From positions 1 to 13,905 of the forward strand of contig PLXD01000170.1 in the NCBI GenBank assembly GCA_003151295.1: a stretch of 13,905 nt of DNA. Direction: 5' to 3'. This stretch comes from Chitinophagaceae bacterium. Lineage in GTDB: Bacteria > Bacteroidota > Bacteroidia > Chitinophagales > Chitinophagaceae. The position numbers were made by a program, and so were the translations under genes. Positions 7,917-13,905 of this stretch are shown here, one piece after another; positions within the stretch are counted from its first letter, which is position 1, and each line of letters starts with the position of its first letter. The notes below the pieces were generated by a model, which saw nothing but the letters and a program-made list of their open reading frames with translations, was not told the origin of the DNA and ran no database searches.

Positions 7917-8072
7917 GTAACCAAAGGCAGGCTCCGTTATACGACCTCAATACCTGTCATTCTCATCTTTTTATTCCTTATAACGGCCGGATCCTGCAAG
8001 AAGTCCAATTCGGACAGTGGTTCTTACCCCACCCCTCATCCGATCGACAGCATCAATACGAAGTACCTATGA
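7917..8072 (+). pseudogene. small lipoprotein frame lacking a start codon (probable remnant)
   Basis: The frame from GTA at 7917 to TGA at 8070-8072 encodes VTKGRLRYTTS, then a hydrophobic core (IPVILIFLFLITAGS) and a cysteine at 7995. CKKSNSDSGSYPTPHP and a short tail ending NTKYL follow. A basic N-region, hydrophobic stretch, AGS-Cys lipobox and hydrophilic Ser/Pro-rich linker form a textbook Bacteroidota lipoprotein beginning, and the mature part would be only 25 residues. There is no ATG, GTG or TTG in frame after the upstream TGA at 7899. An ATG at 7915-7917 lies in the wrong frame and hits TAA at once; a small indel after it would restore a normal start. I infer a decayed and truncated lipoprotein gene. 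A functional gene with a rare start codon (ATA/ATT) is less likely. It is convergent with the next gene, 10 bases away. Confidence 0.45.
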
Positions 8073-8082
8073 CTTATTTTAC

Positions 8083-8898
8083 CTATTTCCGCGCATCGTT
8101 CAATATCACGGCACAACCTTTATAAAGCTGCCCCTTGTACCAGACGTTCATTTTATACTCGTACAAATGATCGCTGACGCCATCATTGCAGAATTTCGAG
8201 GAGATGGATATTTTCAAGGGATTGCCGGCCTCCGAAACAATGGAGTAAACGGTACTGTCTTTTGTGATCGATGGCTTCTCGATAGGAACAATGACCGGCT
8301 TTGCAAGGGTTGCCAACTTGAAATATATAAACTTCTCATTATCGATCTCCAGGCTCCAGAAAGGTTCATTTCCGTTTCCGATGATATCGACGCCTTGCGA
8401 TTTTCTTTTCTTCCAGGAAGGGTTCTCGGGAGCCGTATTCTTCTTAAATAATACATATTGCCTGGACATCGAATCCGGGATATGGGAACCGTAATTTTCA
8501 ATATTGATGAGACTATCCTTAACGAGTTTATATTTGGACAACACCTTATCGCCCTGGTAGAGTATGAACCGTTCTTTATCCTTTACCCAGGTTCCTTCTA
8601 TCTTTTTTGCCTCTGCACCCTTACCCCATTCCAGTTCTTCCATCTTAAAATGATCATCGCCCGAGAACATGATGGTACGCTGAATGCCTTCACAGTTCCT
8701 GCAAGGCAGCATGCCCTGGTAAAACCCTACCGGGATGGTATCAAAATTTCTGGCATTGATAATAGAGTCTTTAACGATCACCATGGTATCCCTGATAGTC
8801 GCTTTGGATGAATCGGAAGCATCGGGCTTATTACCGGAAATAAGGTCACAGGAACTAATGCCGAGTATAATCAGCAGCAGAAACGGGAGCATTTTCAT
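8083..8898 (-). CDS. NlpE-like/COG3650-like two-domain lipoprotein
   Basis: This 271-residue lipoprotein has a signal ending LGISS-Cys17, a good lipobox. After a Ser/Asp-rich linker comes an NlpE N-terminal-type domain (about 55-155). GFYQGMLPCRNCEGIQRTI at 58-76 has the CxxC pair Cys66/Cys69, followed by the 'EGTWVKDKERFILY' strand seen in NlpE and related copper-resistance/META-type lipoproteins. A second domain (about 165-270) shows GNEPFW (176-181), Cys237-Asn-Asp and a late GC (261-262) in YKGQLYKGCAVIL, matching the COG3650-type lipoprotein domain with a likely Cys237-Cys262 disulfide. E. coli NlpE senses surface and lipoprotein stress; that role cannot simply be carried over here. Met1 and Met3 are both possible starts. 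It has its own candidate promoter and is separated by 105 bases from the hydrolase genes upstream. Confidence 0.75.
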   Translation of the reverse strand: MKMLPFLLLIILGISSCDLISGNKPDASDSSKATIRDTMVIVKDSIINARNFDTIPVGFYQGMLPCRNCEGIQRTIMFSGDDHFKMEELEWGKGAEAKKIEGTWVKDKERFILYQGDKVLSKYKLVKDSLINIENYGSHIPDSMSRQYVLFKKNTAPENPSWKKRKSQGVDIIGNGNEPFWSLEIDNEKFIYFKLATLAKPVIVPIEKPSITKDSTVYSIVSEAGNPLKISISSKFCNDGVSDHLYEYKMNVWYKGQLYKGCAVILNDARK

Positions 8899-8964
8899 AC
8901 GGATTGGATTTAATTGCGTTGGATTGCTTTAATTTTAATAGGACTATAAATTGTCAATCCTATA

Positions 8965-8995
8965 TAAACGTACTAATCCGTTAACTATTGTGAAA
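8965..8995 (-). promoter_or_regulatory. candidate Bacteroidota-type promoter for the NlpE-like lipoprotein gene
   Basis: Read on the minus strand, TTTC (8992-8995), a 19-base spacer and TACGTTTA (8965-8972) match the Bacteroidota primary-sigma pattern TTTG-N19-TAnnTTTG with one mismatch in each element. Transcription would begin near 8958, giving a leader of about 60 bases before the ATG at 8898. The region is AT-rich and in the right orientation. Mismatches in both boxes keep confidence modest. Confidence 0.35.
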
Positions 8996-9003
8996 TCCAG
9001 CCC

Positions 9004-10071
9004 TTATTTCACCTTCTTGCGCCTCTCCATCAATTCCCTCCAGGTAGTCAGGATGATACCTTTCGACTGAAGCCAGCTCTTAAACTCCGGGTCCATCATC
9101 GAAAGCATATCGGCATTACGCGAATCGCCGGAACCGCTGATATGCCTGAAGTCATCCGTCACAACAGTACTATGAACGATGTACATGGCCACTCCGGGCT
9201 CCATCTGCCCGATGGTCTCTTCGAACATCTTCACCTTGTATTTCGCGTAGGCTTCGGGAGTGACAACGCCGTTGACGGGATCCGGTTTCCATTCCCCGCT
9301 ATAAGTGACCAGGTCGTCGAGCACGGGAAGACCCGCATTCCAGATCGTTTCTCCCACAGCAGCCGCACTCTTCAAAGACTCGGGCATAGGCAATACCGTG
9401 CCTTCCTTCCAATTGCCTTCCTTCTTAAGCTGCCTGATGATGGCCTCATTGGTGGATGCAATGAGCAATTTGTCGTTACCGCCTGGGAACATGACGGGTA
9501 TGCCGAATTCGACGCCGACCTTTATATATCGTTCCAGGTAGGCCCTGCTCGCAAACAAAGTGCCCATATGGGAGTCCAAATGAGTAGGCTTTAACCCGAT
9601 CGACAAGGCCCTTCCCAGCTGCGCCCTGATCTCCGCCTCCACCTCATCGGCACTGGCATGTTGCAGTACATCCTCCGGCTCGGGCCATAGACACCATTCC
9701 TTATCCACCAGTCCGGGAACCTGTTTCACACCGGCCAGGGGCGGCCAGCGGTAGTTATTCCATTCCGACGTGAGGGTCAGGTGCAATCCCGCATCGAATC
9801 CCTTTTCAATGGCATACTTCGCAAAACTTGCCGCCCAGGGACAGGGCATCATGATACTGGTTGAAGTGGCAACCCCCTTTTCAATGGAATTGATCGCCCC
9901 TTCATTGGAATTGACAGACATACCCGCATCGTCTACATGAAAGATGATCACTTTAGCCCCTTTTGGAAATCCGAGCTTCTCCGCATAGGTGCGCGTGTCT
10001 TTTTGCCCATAGGACACCCCTTGAATAAAACTTATCGCGGCAACAAGGATGGAAAGTTTTCCGAAAGACAT
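9004..10071 (-). CDS. exported YdjC/ChbG-family carbohydrate deacetylase
   Basis: This 355-residue protein has a signal peptide (hydrophobic 6-16, cleavage probably before Gln23) and a YdjC-fold (ChbG-like) domain. Motifs are HVDDAG (45-50), with the metal/catalytic aspartates 47-48, HLTLTSEW (97-104) and PTHLDSHMG (162-170). Asp48, His97 and His164/His168 are candidate metal ligands or catalytic residues. ChbG-type enzymes remove acetyl groups from N-acetylated oligosaccharides such as chitobiose. This one differs from the ~250-residue cytoplasmic E. coli enzyme in being exported and about 100 residues longer, so a periplasmic or extracellular glycan substrate is likely. The gene ends the four-gene hydrolase run, 42 bases after the GDPD-esterase stop; no clear terminator follows. 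Confidence 0.88.
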   Translation of the reverse strand: MSFGKLSILVAAISFIQGVSYGQKDTRTYAEKLGFPKGAKVIIFHVDDAGMSVNSNEGAINSIEKGVATSTSIMMPCPWAASFAKYAIEKGFDAGLHLTLTSEWNNYRWPPLAGVKQVPGLVDKEWCLWPEPEDVLQHASADEVEAEIRAQLGRALSIGLKPTHLDSHMGTLFASRAYLERYIKVGVEFGIPVMFPGGNDKLLIASTNEAIIRQLKKEGNWKEGTVLPMPESLKSAAAVGETIWNAGLPVLDDLVTYSGEWKPDPVNGVVTPEAYAKYKVKMFEETIGQMEPGVAMYIVHSTVVTDDFRHISGSGDSRNADMLSMMDPEFKSWLQSKGIILTTWRELMERRKKVK

Positions 10072-10113
10072 ACTTACTATTTTAAATGATAAGATATATT
10101 TCTTACTGCTGTC

Positions 10114-11772
10114 TTATTTAGAAGGATAATACTTGTCCAGCCATGCCAGTGTCTTCGTAAAAACATCCACAGCCGCTACCGGGCTCATCCCATGTTTCTC
10201 ATGGGGATAAAATTCGTATTGAGCGGGTATGCCTAAAGACAATAGTTTTTTATACATTTTCTCCGCCTGGCTGAAATGCACCAACGGATCCTCGCCACCA
10301 TGAAATAAAATGGTGGGTACACCCGTCTCCTTCGTGATCCGGTAATACGGGCTGGCATCCAGGCATACCTTCGCCTGCGGGTCCGTAACTCCCAGCAGGT
10401 TGACAACCTTGCTGTCTGCATCCTTATTCTCTGAACGAACGGCTTTGTCCGATAGATCCGTCGGCCCCCAGAAATCCACCACCGTCCTGACCTGCCTTGC
10501 CGTGTCATACCCATAAGCATAGAGCATAGCCATATAGGCGCCCGCACTTCCCCCCATCAATGCGTATTCATTACCATTGTAGTGGTACTTTTTTGCATTC
10601 TTCGACAACAATGACAATACCCTGGAGACATCCTCCATTTGCGAAGGGAAAATATTTTTACCGTCTTTAACCAACCGGTAATTCATCGAAACGAGGATAT
10701 ACTTCCTTTTCCCGACCAATTCCTCGATGAGTTCCGCCGGGAACTCTCCCTTGTCGCCACCCGTCCATCCACCGCCATGGATATAGACGATCACCTTCGC
10801 ATGATCGTATTCCGAGGGTATATAAGCATCCAGCAGGTTGTCTTTTCCGTCGCTGCCATAAGACACGTCGGACAACTTTCTGTAGGAAGGAAGCGTGTAG
10901 CCTTGTTCTGCAATCGGTCCGGCCTTGTAAGCCGCCCCGCCATTTCGTTGATTACTTTGATTCAGATAAGCGGTCAGGGCTTCCGGATGATCCGTTTGAA
11001 CACCCTGTATATTTTTATGGAGCGCCTGCTCCCAAAGAATAGTATCCTCATTCGCGCCCTCCACATCCAACCATACGGCTACCCCCTTTTGCCGGGCAAT
11101 AGCCAGCATCGCAGTATCATGTACATTATCCAGGACTTCGATCTGCACCTGGCCCAGGAAAAACCCGAATTGCTCCGCGGTCCTGATCCCGTCCGGCAAA
11201 CTGGCCATCAGGGGCATCGCAGGAGCCGCATCCTTCCATTGTTTGTATTGCGCCGGTTTATTCAGGTATACCACTACCTGCTTCTCCATCCCCGCGGCTT
11301 TTATCTGCCGGTAGGTTTCTTCCGGATCCGCCTCTTTAAAATCCAGGTAGATATTAATATGTTTTTTACAGACACTCAATACTTCCTTAAATTCCGGGAT
11401 ACGGTAAACTTTATGATTACCCGGACCCGCATGCCCGACGATCTTCAGTTTTTTTATCTCATCAAGCGTTAGGTCCTTTACATTCCCCTTGCCGTCCGTC
11501 ATCCGGTCAACCGAAGCGTCATGGCTTAACACCAGGTAACCGTCTTTAGTGGTACGCAGATCTATCTCCGCATAATCGGCGCCACTTTTAATGGCTTCCT
11601 TCAGGGAGGCCAACGTATTTTCCGGGACATTGACATGGTTGCCCCGATGGGCGATCACGATAAAACTATCGTTTGTCTGGGGCAATGGTGAATGCACTTG
11701 CTGCGCCTTCGAAGTCATAAACGCCGAAAAGCAAGTGACCGTGAAAAGCAAAACAACTCTATACCTATACAT
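10114..11772 (-). CDS. glycerophosphodiesterase/alpha-beta-hydrolase fusion, exported
   Basis: This 552-residue protein has a signal peptide (1 to about 23, ending SKAQ) and two complete catalytic domains. Residues ~35-270 are a glycerophosphodiester phosphodiesterase: AHRGNH (His42), PENT (Glu51), AEIDLR (Glu69, Asp71), SHD (His84) and the typical closing QTDHPEAL (259-266). Residues ~300-552 are an esterase-type alpha/beta hydrolase with oxyanion motif HGGGW (332-336), nucleophile Ser409 in GGSAG, Asp495 in HGGEDPLV and His527 in PHEKHG. The two are joined by a Gln/Asn/Gly-rich linker (~270-290). All catalytic residues appear present, so both halves should be active. A likely combined action is to remove an ester group and cleave a glycerophosphodiester, for example on deacylated or acylated phospholipid head groups or glycerol-phosphate polymers; this is inference. 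It lies 75 bases after the PqaA-like gene. Confidence 0.9.
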   Translation of the reverse strand: MYRYRVVLLFTVTCFSAFMTSKAQQVHSPLPQTNDSFIVIAHRGNHVNVPENTLASLKEAIKSGADYAEIDLRTTKDGYLVLSHDASVDRMTDGKGNVKDLTLDEIKKLKIVGHAGPGNHKVYRIPEFKEVLSVCKKHINIYLDFKEADPEETYRQIKAAGMEKQVVVYLNKPAQYKQWKDAAPAMPLMASLPDGIRTAEQFGFFLGQVQIEVLDNVHDTAMLAIARQKGVAVWLDVEGANEDTILWEQALHKNIQGVQTDHPEALTAYLNQSNQRNGGAAYKAGPIAEQGYTLPSYRKLSDVSYGSDGKDNLLDAYIPSEYDHAKVIVYIHGGGWTGGDKGEFPAELIEELVGKRKYILVSMNYRLVKDGKNIFPSQMEDVSRVLSLLSKNAKKYHYNGNEYALMGGSAGAYMAMLYAYGYDTARQVRTVVDFWGPTDLSDKAVRSENKDADSKVVNLLGVTDPQAKVCLDASPYYRITKETGVPTILFHGGEDPLVHFSQAEKMYKKLLSLGIPAQYEFYPHEKHGMSPVAAVDVFTKTLAWLDKYYPSK

Positions 11773-11847
11773 AGTTCGGGGATTGGCGTTATTTAATATC
11801 CGTCCGGAACAGCGTGGCCGGTATTTTTAAGTTGTGTTCGTGCTGCA

Positions 11848-13275
11848 TTAGTGCAGTTTCAACTCATCTTTATCCGCTACGAACATCCGGGTACTCTCTG
11901 TATACTCCCCGCCATTCGGATCCCTGTATATAAGATCCAAATAGAAAGCCCTGAAACCGGATTCCGGGAATTTCTCCGTAAACTCCACTTTCTTTTTCCC
12001 GGCTGATCCCGGTAACTCCCTGCTTGTCCACAGGGCCTTGCGAAAGATCATATTCTCCGAATTCGCGGACCAGACTCTCGCTCCCGTCAGGATATCCGGG
12101 CTGGTCTTAACGTCGACGGTCACCCGTCCTTTCCCGGTTTTTGTACTCCAGCTGCAAGCCGGGTAAGGCTTGTGGCCGAGGGTAAGTTCAAAGAAGGCGC
12201 TCAGGGAGGAAAAAGCCAACTGGCCACCGCCGAGATTATGGCCGACATTCGGTGAATACATGATCATATTGCGACCGGGTATGCTGTCATAATAATTCTT
12301 AATGGCGTCGACGACCCAATATTCATCATTGGTCCCCATGAATATCATTTTCGGCATCGTGAGCTGCTTCCGATACATATAAGGATCGACCATCGTATTA
12401 ATGGCGCCCCCGCCATCGGTATGAGCTTGCTGGGGTATACCCAGTTTCACATAGTCCTCTATCTGGATGCTGTATTCTTTCCATGCCTTGATCTGGTAGT
12501 CCAGGTTGACGGGCATATTGAGGATATCGATGACCATGGGGCCGATGGCTTCTACCCTTCCATCATTGGCGCCTGTGAGCCAGGTCGTCCAGCCGCGTTT
12601 GGAGGCGCCGGAGACGACAAAGCGCGAGATAGGATGGTTGAGCTTCCCGGCTGCGAATTGCTGGATCGCGTCCATCGCACGGGAGGCGCTCTTCACCATG
12701 GGGAAAAGCAGGGGCCAGGTATAGTCCCCGTCCTGTTTGAAGTTATGGAGTGTATAAGAGATCAGGGCGTCTTCCGTGAGATCGCCATACAAAGGTTGGT
12801 TGGGCGTCTGTCTGATCACGGCCACAATAGCCTTGTCTTTGGCAGCGATGGTGGTGGCTGCAACGAGGAACTTATCTTCCTTGTCCGACCAGTTGGGTTC
12901 CCCATTCTTCACGGATCCACCCGTAATAAGAAGTAGCGCCCCATCGTAATTATTCTCTTTCGGCACGACGATGCTTAACTGATGGACCCAGGTTATGCCT
13001 CTCCATTTCTGGGATACCAGCCGCAGGTCATATATCGTCACGCCGCCATTATCGTAGGTGTCTTTTATTTCCCAATGAAAGGTGGTGTCGCCATTATGCA
13101 GATAATGCTGCAGCGCATTGGAAGGAGTAGTAACTTCCCCCGCTGGGTAGGTCTGTACCTGTTCGGGCGTATATTGATACTGAGCCGAAACCGCCTGGGA
13201 CAGGATAAAAAGGGCCCCTGTAAGAAGGCATTGTGTGGTAAGCAGGACGGCCCGTTGTAGAAAGATCTTCTTCAT
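11848..13275 (-). CDS. PhoPQ-activated pathogenicity-related (PqaA) family protein
   Basis: This 475-residue exported protein (signal peptide with a hydrophobic stretch at 9-31, ending AVSA) is of the PhoPQ-activated pathogenicity-related family. The alpha/beta-hydrolase-like landmarks are LLITGG (115-120), VSGASKRGWTTWLTG (221-235) with presumed nucleophile Ser225, GTNDEYW (314-320) with Asp317, and NVGHNLGG (343-350) with His346. A beta-rich C-terminal domain follows. Length and motif order match the family. Salmonella PqaA is PhoPQ-regulated and linked to antimicrobial-peptide resistance, but its reaction is not established to my knowledge, so only 'putative serine hydrolase' is safe here. 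It starts 36 bases after the ceramidase-like gene, across a short periodic repeat. Confidence 0.9.
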   Translation of the reverse strand: MKKIFLQRAVLLTTQCLLTGALFILSQAVSAQYQYTPEQVQTYPAGEVTTPSNALQHYLHNGDTTFHWEIKDTYDNGGVTIYDLRLVSQKWRGITWVHQLSIVVPKENNYDGALLLITGGSVKNGEPNWSDKEDKFLVAATTIAAKDKAIVAVIRQTPNQPLYGDLTEDALISYTLHNFKQDGDYTWPLLFPMVKSASRAMDAIQQFAAGKLNHPISRFVVSGASKRGWTTWLTGANDGRVEAIGPMVIDILNMPVNLDYQIKAWKEYSIQIEDYVKLGIPQQAHTDGGGAINTMVDPYMYRKQLTMPKMIFMGTNDEYWVVDAIKNYYDSIPGRNMIMYSPNVGHNLGGGQLAFSSLSAFFELTLGHKPYPACSWSTKTGKGRVTVDVKTSPDILTGARVWSANSENMIFRKALWTSRELPGSAGKKKVEFTEKFPESGFRAFYLDLIYRDPNGGEYTESTRMFVADKDELKLH

Positions 13276-13279
13276 GTGT

Positions 13280-13312
13280 ATTTTAGTGTTTTTAGTGCTC
13301 TTCGCGTTTATT
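13280..13312 (-). repeat. second copy of the 9-base periodic intergenic element
   Basis: Read on the minus strand, AATAAACGCGAAGAG (13312-13298) is followed by two 9-base units, CACTAAAAA and CACTAAAAT, just before the PqaA-like start. The 15-mer is identical to 7469-7483 ahead of the thioesterase, and both copies point the same way relative to the downstream gene. Its first bases overlap the TAA stop of the upstream ceramidase-like gene. Confidence 0.6.
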
Positions 13313-13905
13313 TATTTTTCGGAAGCCGGGCTTTCCCCGACAAGCTTAAGGGCCTGGTCGATATAGATCTCCGCGGTCATTTCGCCCAGGGTGGTTCTGC
13401 TGATGTAATCGTATCTTTTGAAGCTCATAAAATCCACTTTTGTCATCATATAACCGAAGGCGTCGTTCGTTAACCCGAACAAAAAAGGCTGACTCGTATG
13501 CATATGCCTTTTCACATAATACCCCACATTCGGCAGGGCTTCTCCGGGGATCGTCAGCACCTGGGCGGTACCGATATCCAGCAGATTTATCCTGGTCGAA
13601 ATGGTATCCTGTGTCGGTGATACCGCCTGGCTTTTCAAAGGGGTCTTGCTTAGGATATATTTCATGATCGGATTTTCGATGGGGAAATGGACGATGCGGG
13701 AGCTGCAATACAAGACAGGATCTTCCTGCACCGGCGCATCGGCGACGATCCGCAGGGCCTCGTCGGCCAGCAGTTCTCCGATCCGTGTACACTCCTCGTA
13801 GGTATTGGCTTCTCCGTTCTTCTCGTCTTTTTCTCCTTTTTCGCGGCGGTTGTCGGCTGTGACCATGCCCCCCTGGGCGCTGTTCATGAACAATGCGATC
13901 CCGGA
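13312..13905 (-). CDS. neutral/alkaline ceramidase-like protein, C-terminal part (partial)
   Basis: The frame is open to the window edge (codons for SGIAL precede FMNSAQGGM), so the 5' end, signal peptide and most of the catalytic domain lie outside. The visible 198 residues resemble the late part of the neutral/alkaline non-lysosomal ceramidase N-terminal domain. They contain FMNSAQGGMVTADNR, EECTRIGELLADEALRI, a beta segment with LDIGTAQVLTIPGEALPNVG (nucleotide-to-enzyme barrel edge), LFGLTNDAFGYMM and a short helical end. True ceramidases hydrolyse the amide of ceramide; many bacterial relatives have only the N-terminal domain and unproven substrates. Oddities are a Lys/Glu-rich insertion (RREKGEKDEKNGE) after the AQGG motif, and Gly where ceramidases usually have the Asp of GD. 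It is the first visible gene of the hydrolase run and ends 36 bases before the PqaA-like start. Confidence 0.65.
   Translation of the reverse strand, partial: SGIALFMNSAQGGMVTADNRREKGEKDEKNGEANTYEECTRIGELLADEALRIVADAPVQEDPVLYCSSRIVHFPIENPIMKYILSKTPLKSQAVSPTQDTISTRINLLDIGTAQVLTIPGEALPNVGYYVKRHMHTSQPFLFGLTNDAFGYMMTKVDFMSFKRYDYISRTTLGEMTAEIYIDQALKLVGESPASEK

Noticed and set aside
8952..8957. TTGACA on the minus strand upstream of the NlpE-like gene, like an E. coli -35 box
   Set aside because: There is no good TATAAT at the right distance, and Bacteroidota primary sigma factors use a different consensus.
9698..9706. Near-match TTATCCACC to a DnaA box
   Set aside because: It is inside the coding sequence of the YdjC-like gene with one mismatch and no clustering with other boxes.
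10090..10105. Inverted repeat TAAGA-TATATT-TCTTA between the GDPD-esterase and YdjC-like genes
   Set aside because: The stem is five mostly A/T pairs in an AT-rich gap; this is expected by chance and too weak for a terminator or operator call.
10639..11472. A 277-codon plus-strand open frame inside the GDPD-esterase gene
   Set aside because: It is antisense to a gene with two complete catalytic domains; the translation is unlike a real protein and shows no motif.
11843..11856. Inverted repeat CTGCA-TTAG-TGCAG over the stop of the PqaA-like gene
   Set aside because: The stem is only five pairs with no T-run after it on the minus strand, so it does not qualify as an intrinsic terminator.

Overview
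The window looks like a chromosomal segment from a Bacteroidota bacterium, most likely Chitinophagaceae or a close relative. The reasons are a TPR protein paired with a short outer-membrane beta-barrel, a CCDC81-type HU-domain membrane protein (a Bacteroidota family), lipoproteins with typical lipoboxes, weak Shine-Dalgarno sites and a possible TTTG/TAnnTTTG-type promoter. The genus call rests on protein style alone. I see no rRNA, tRNA, insertion sequence, integrase or CRISPR array. No gene-free stretch exceeds 300 bases; the longest, 6736-7018, is 283.

Layout. At the left edge (1-389, +) is the 3' end of a glutaminyl-peptide cyclotransferase gene. It converges on a tight four-gene minus-strand operon running 6735 to 413: a ~1,000-residue periplasmic TPR protein, an outer-membrane beta-barrel protein, a double-HU protein with one C-terminal membrane helix, and a zinc-ribbon SAM methyltransferase. 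Gaps are 31-64 bases. A divergent AT-rich spacer (6736-7018) carries one perfect DnaA-box sequence. It is followed on the plus strand by a DoxX-family membrane protein and a YbgC/FadM-type acyl-CoA thioesterase. These two are separated by a 9-base periodic repeat. Just after the thioesterase is a short reading frame that encodes a convincing lipoprotein signal but has no usable start codon; it is probably a gene remnant.

The right half is all minus strand. A lipoprotein with an NlpE-like N-terminal domain and a COG3650-like C-terminal domain (8083-8898) has its own candidate promoter. Upstream of it lies a run of four exported hydrolases read from 13905 to 9004: a neutral/alkaline ceramidase-like protein (5' end outside the window), a PhoPQ-activated (PqaA) family protein, a glycerophosphodiesterase/esterase fusion, and a secreted YdjC/ChbG-type deacetylase. 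They have 36-75 base gaps and no visible terminators, so they probably form one transcript.

How they may work together. The four-gene operon reads as an envelope module spanning inner membrane, periplasm and outer membrane, with no function I can name. The hydrolase run looks like a catabolic set for an external lipid-linked or glycerophosphate-containing substrate: amide, phosphodiester, ester and N-acetyl bonds are all covered. Both system-level readings are inference; the individual family calls are much firmer.
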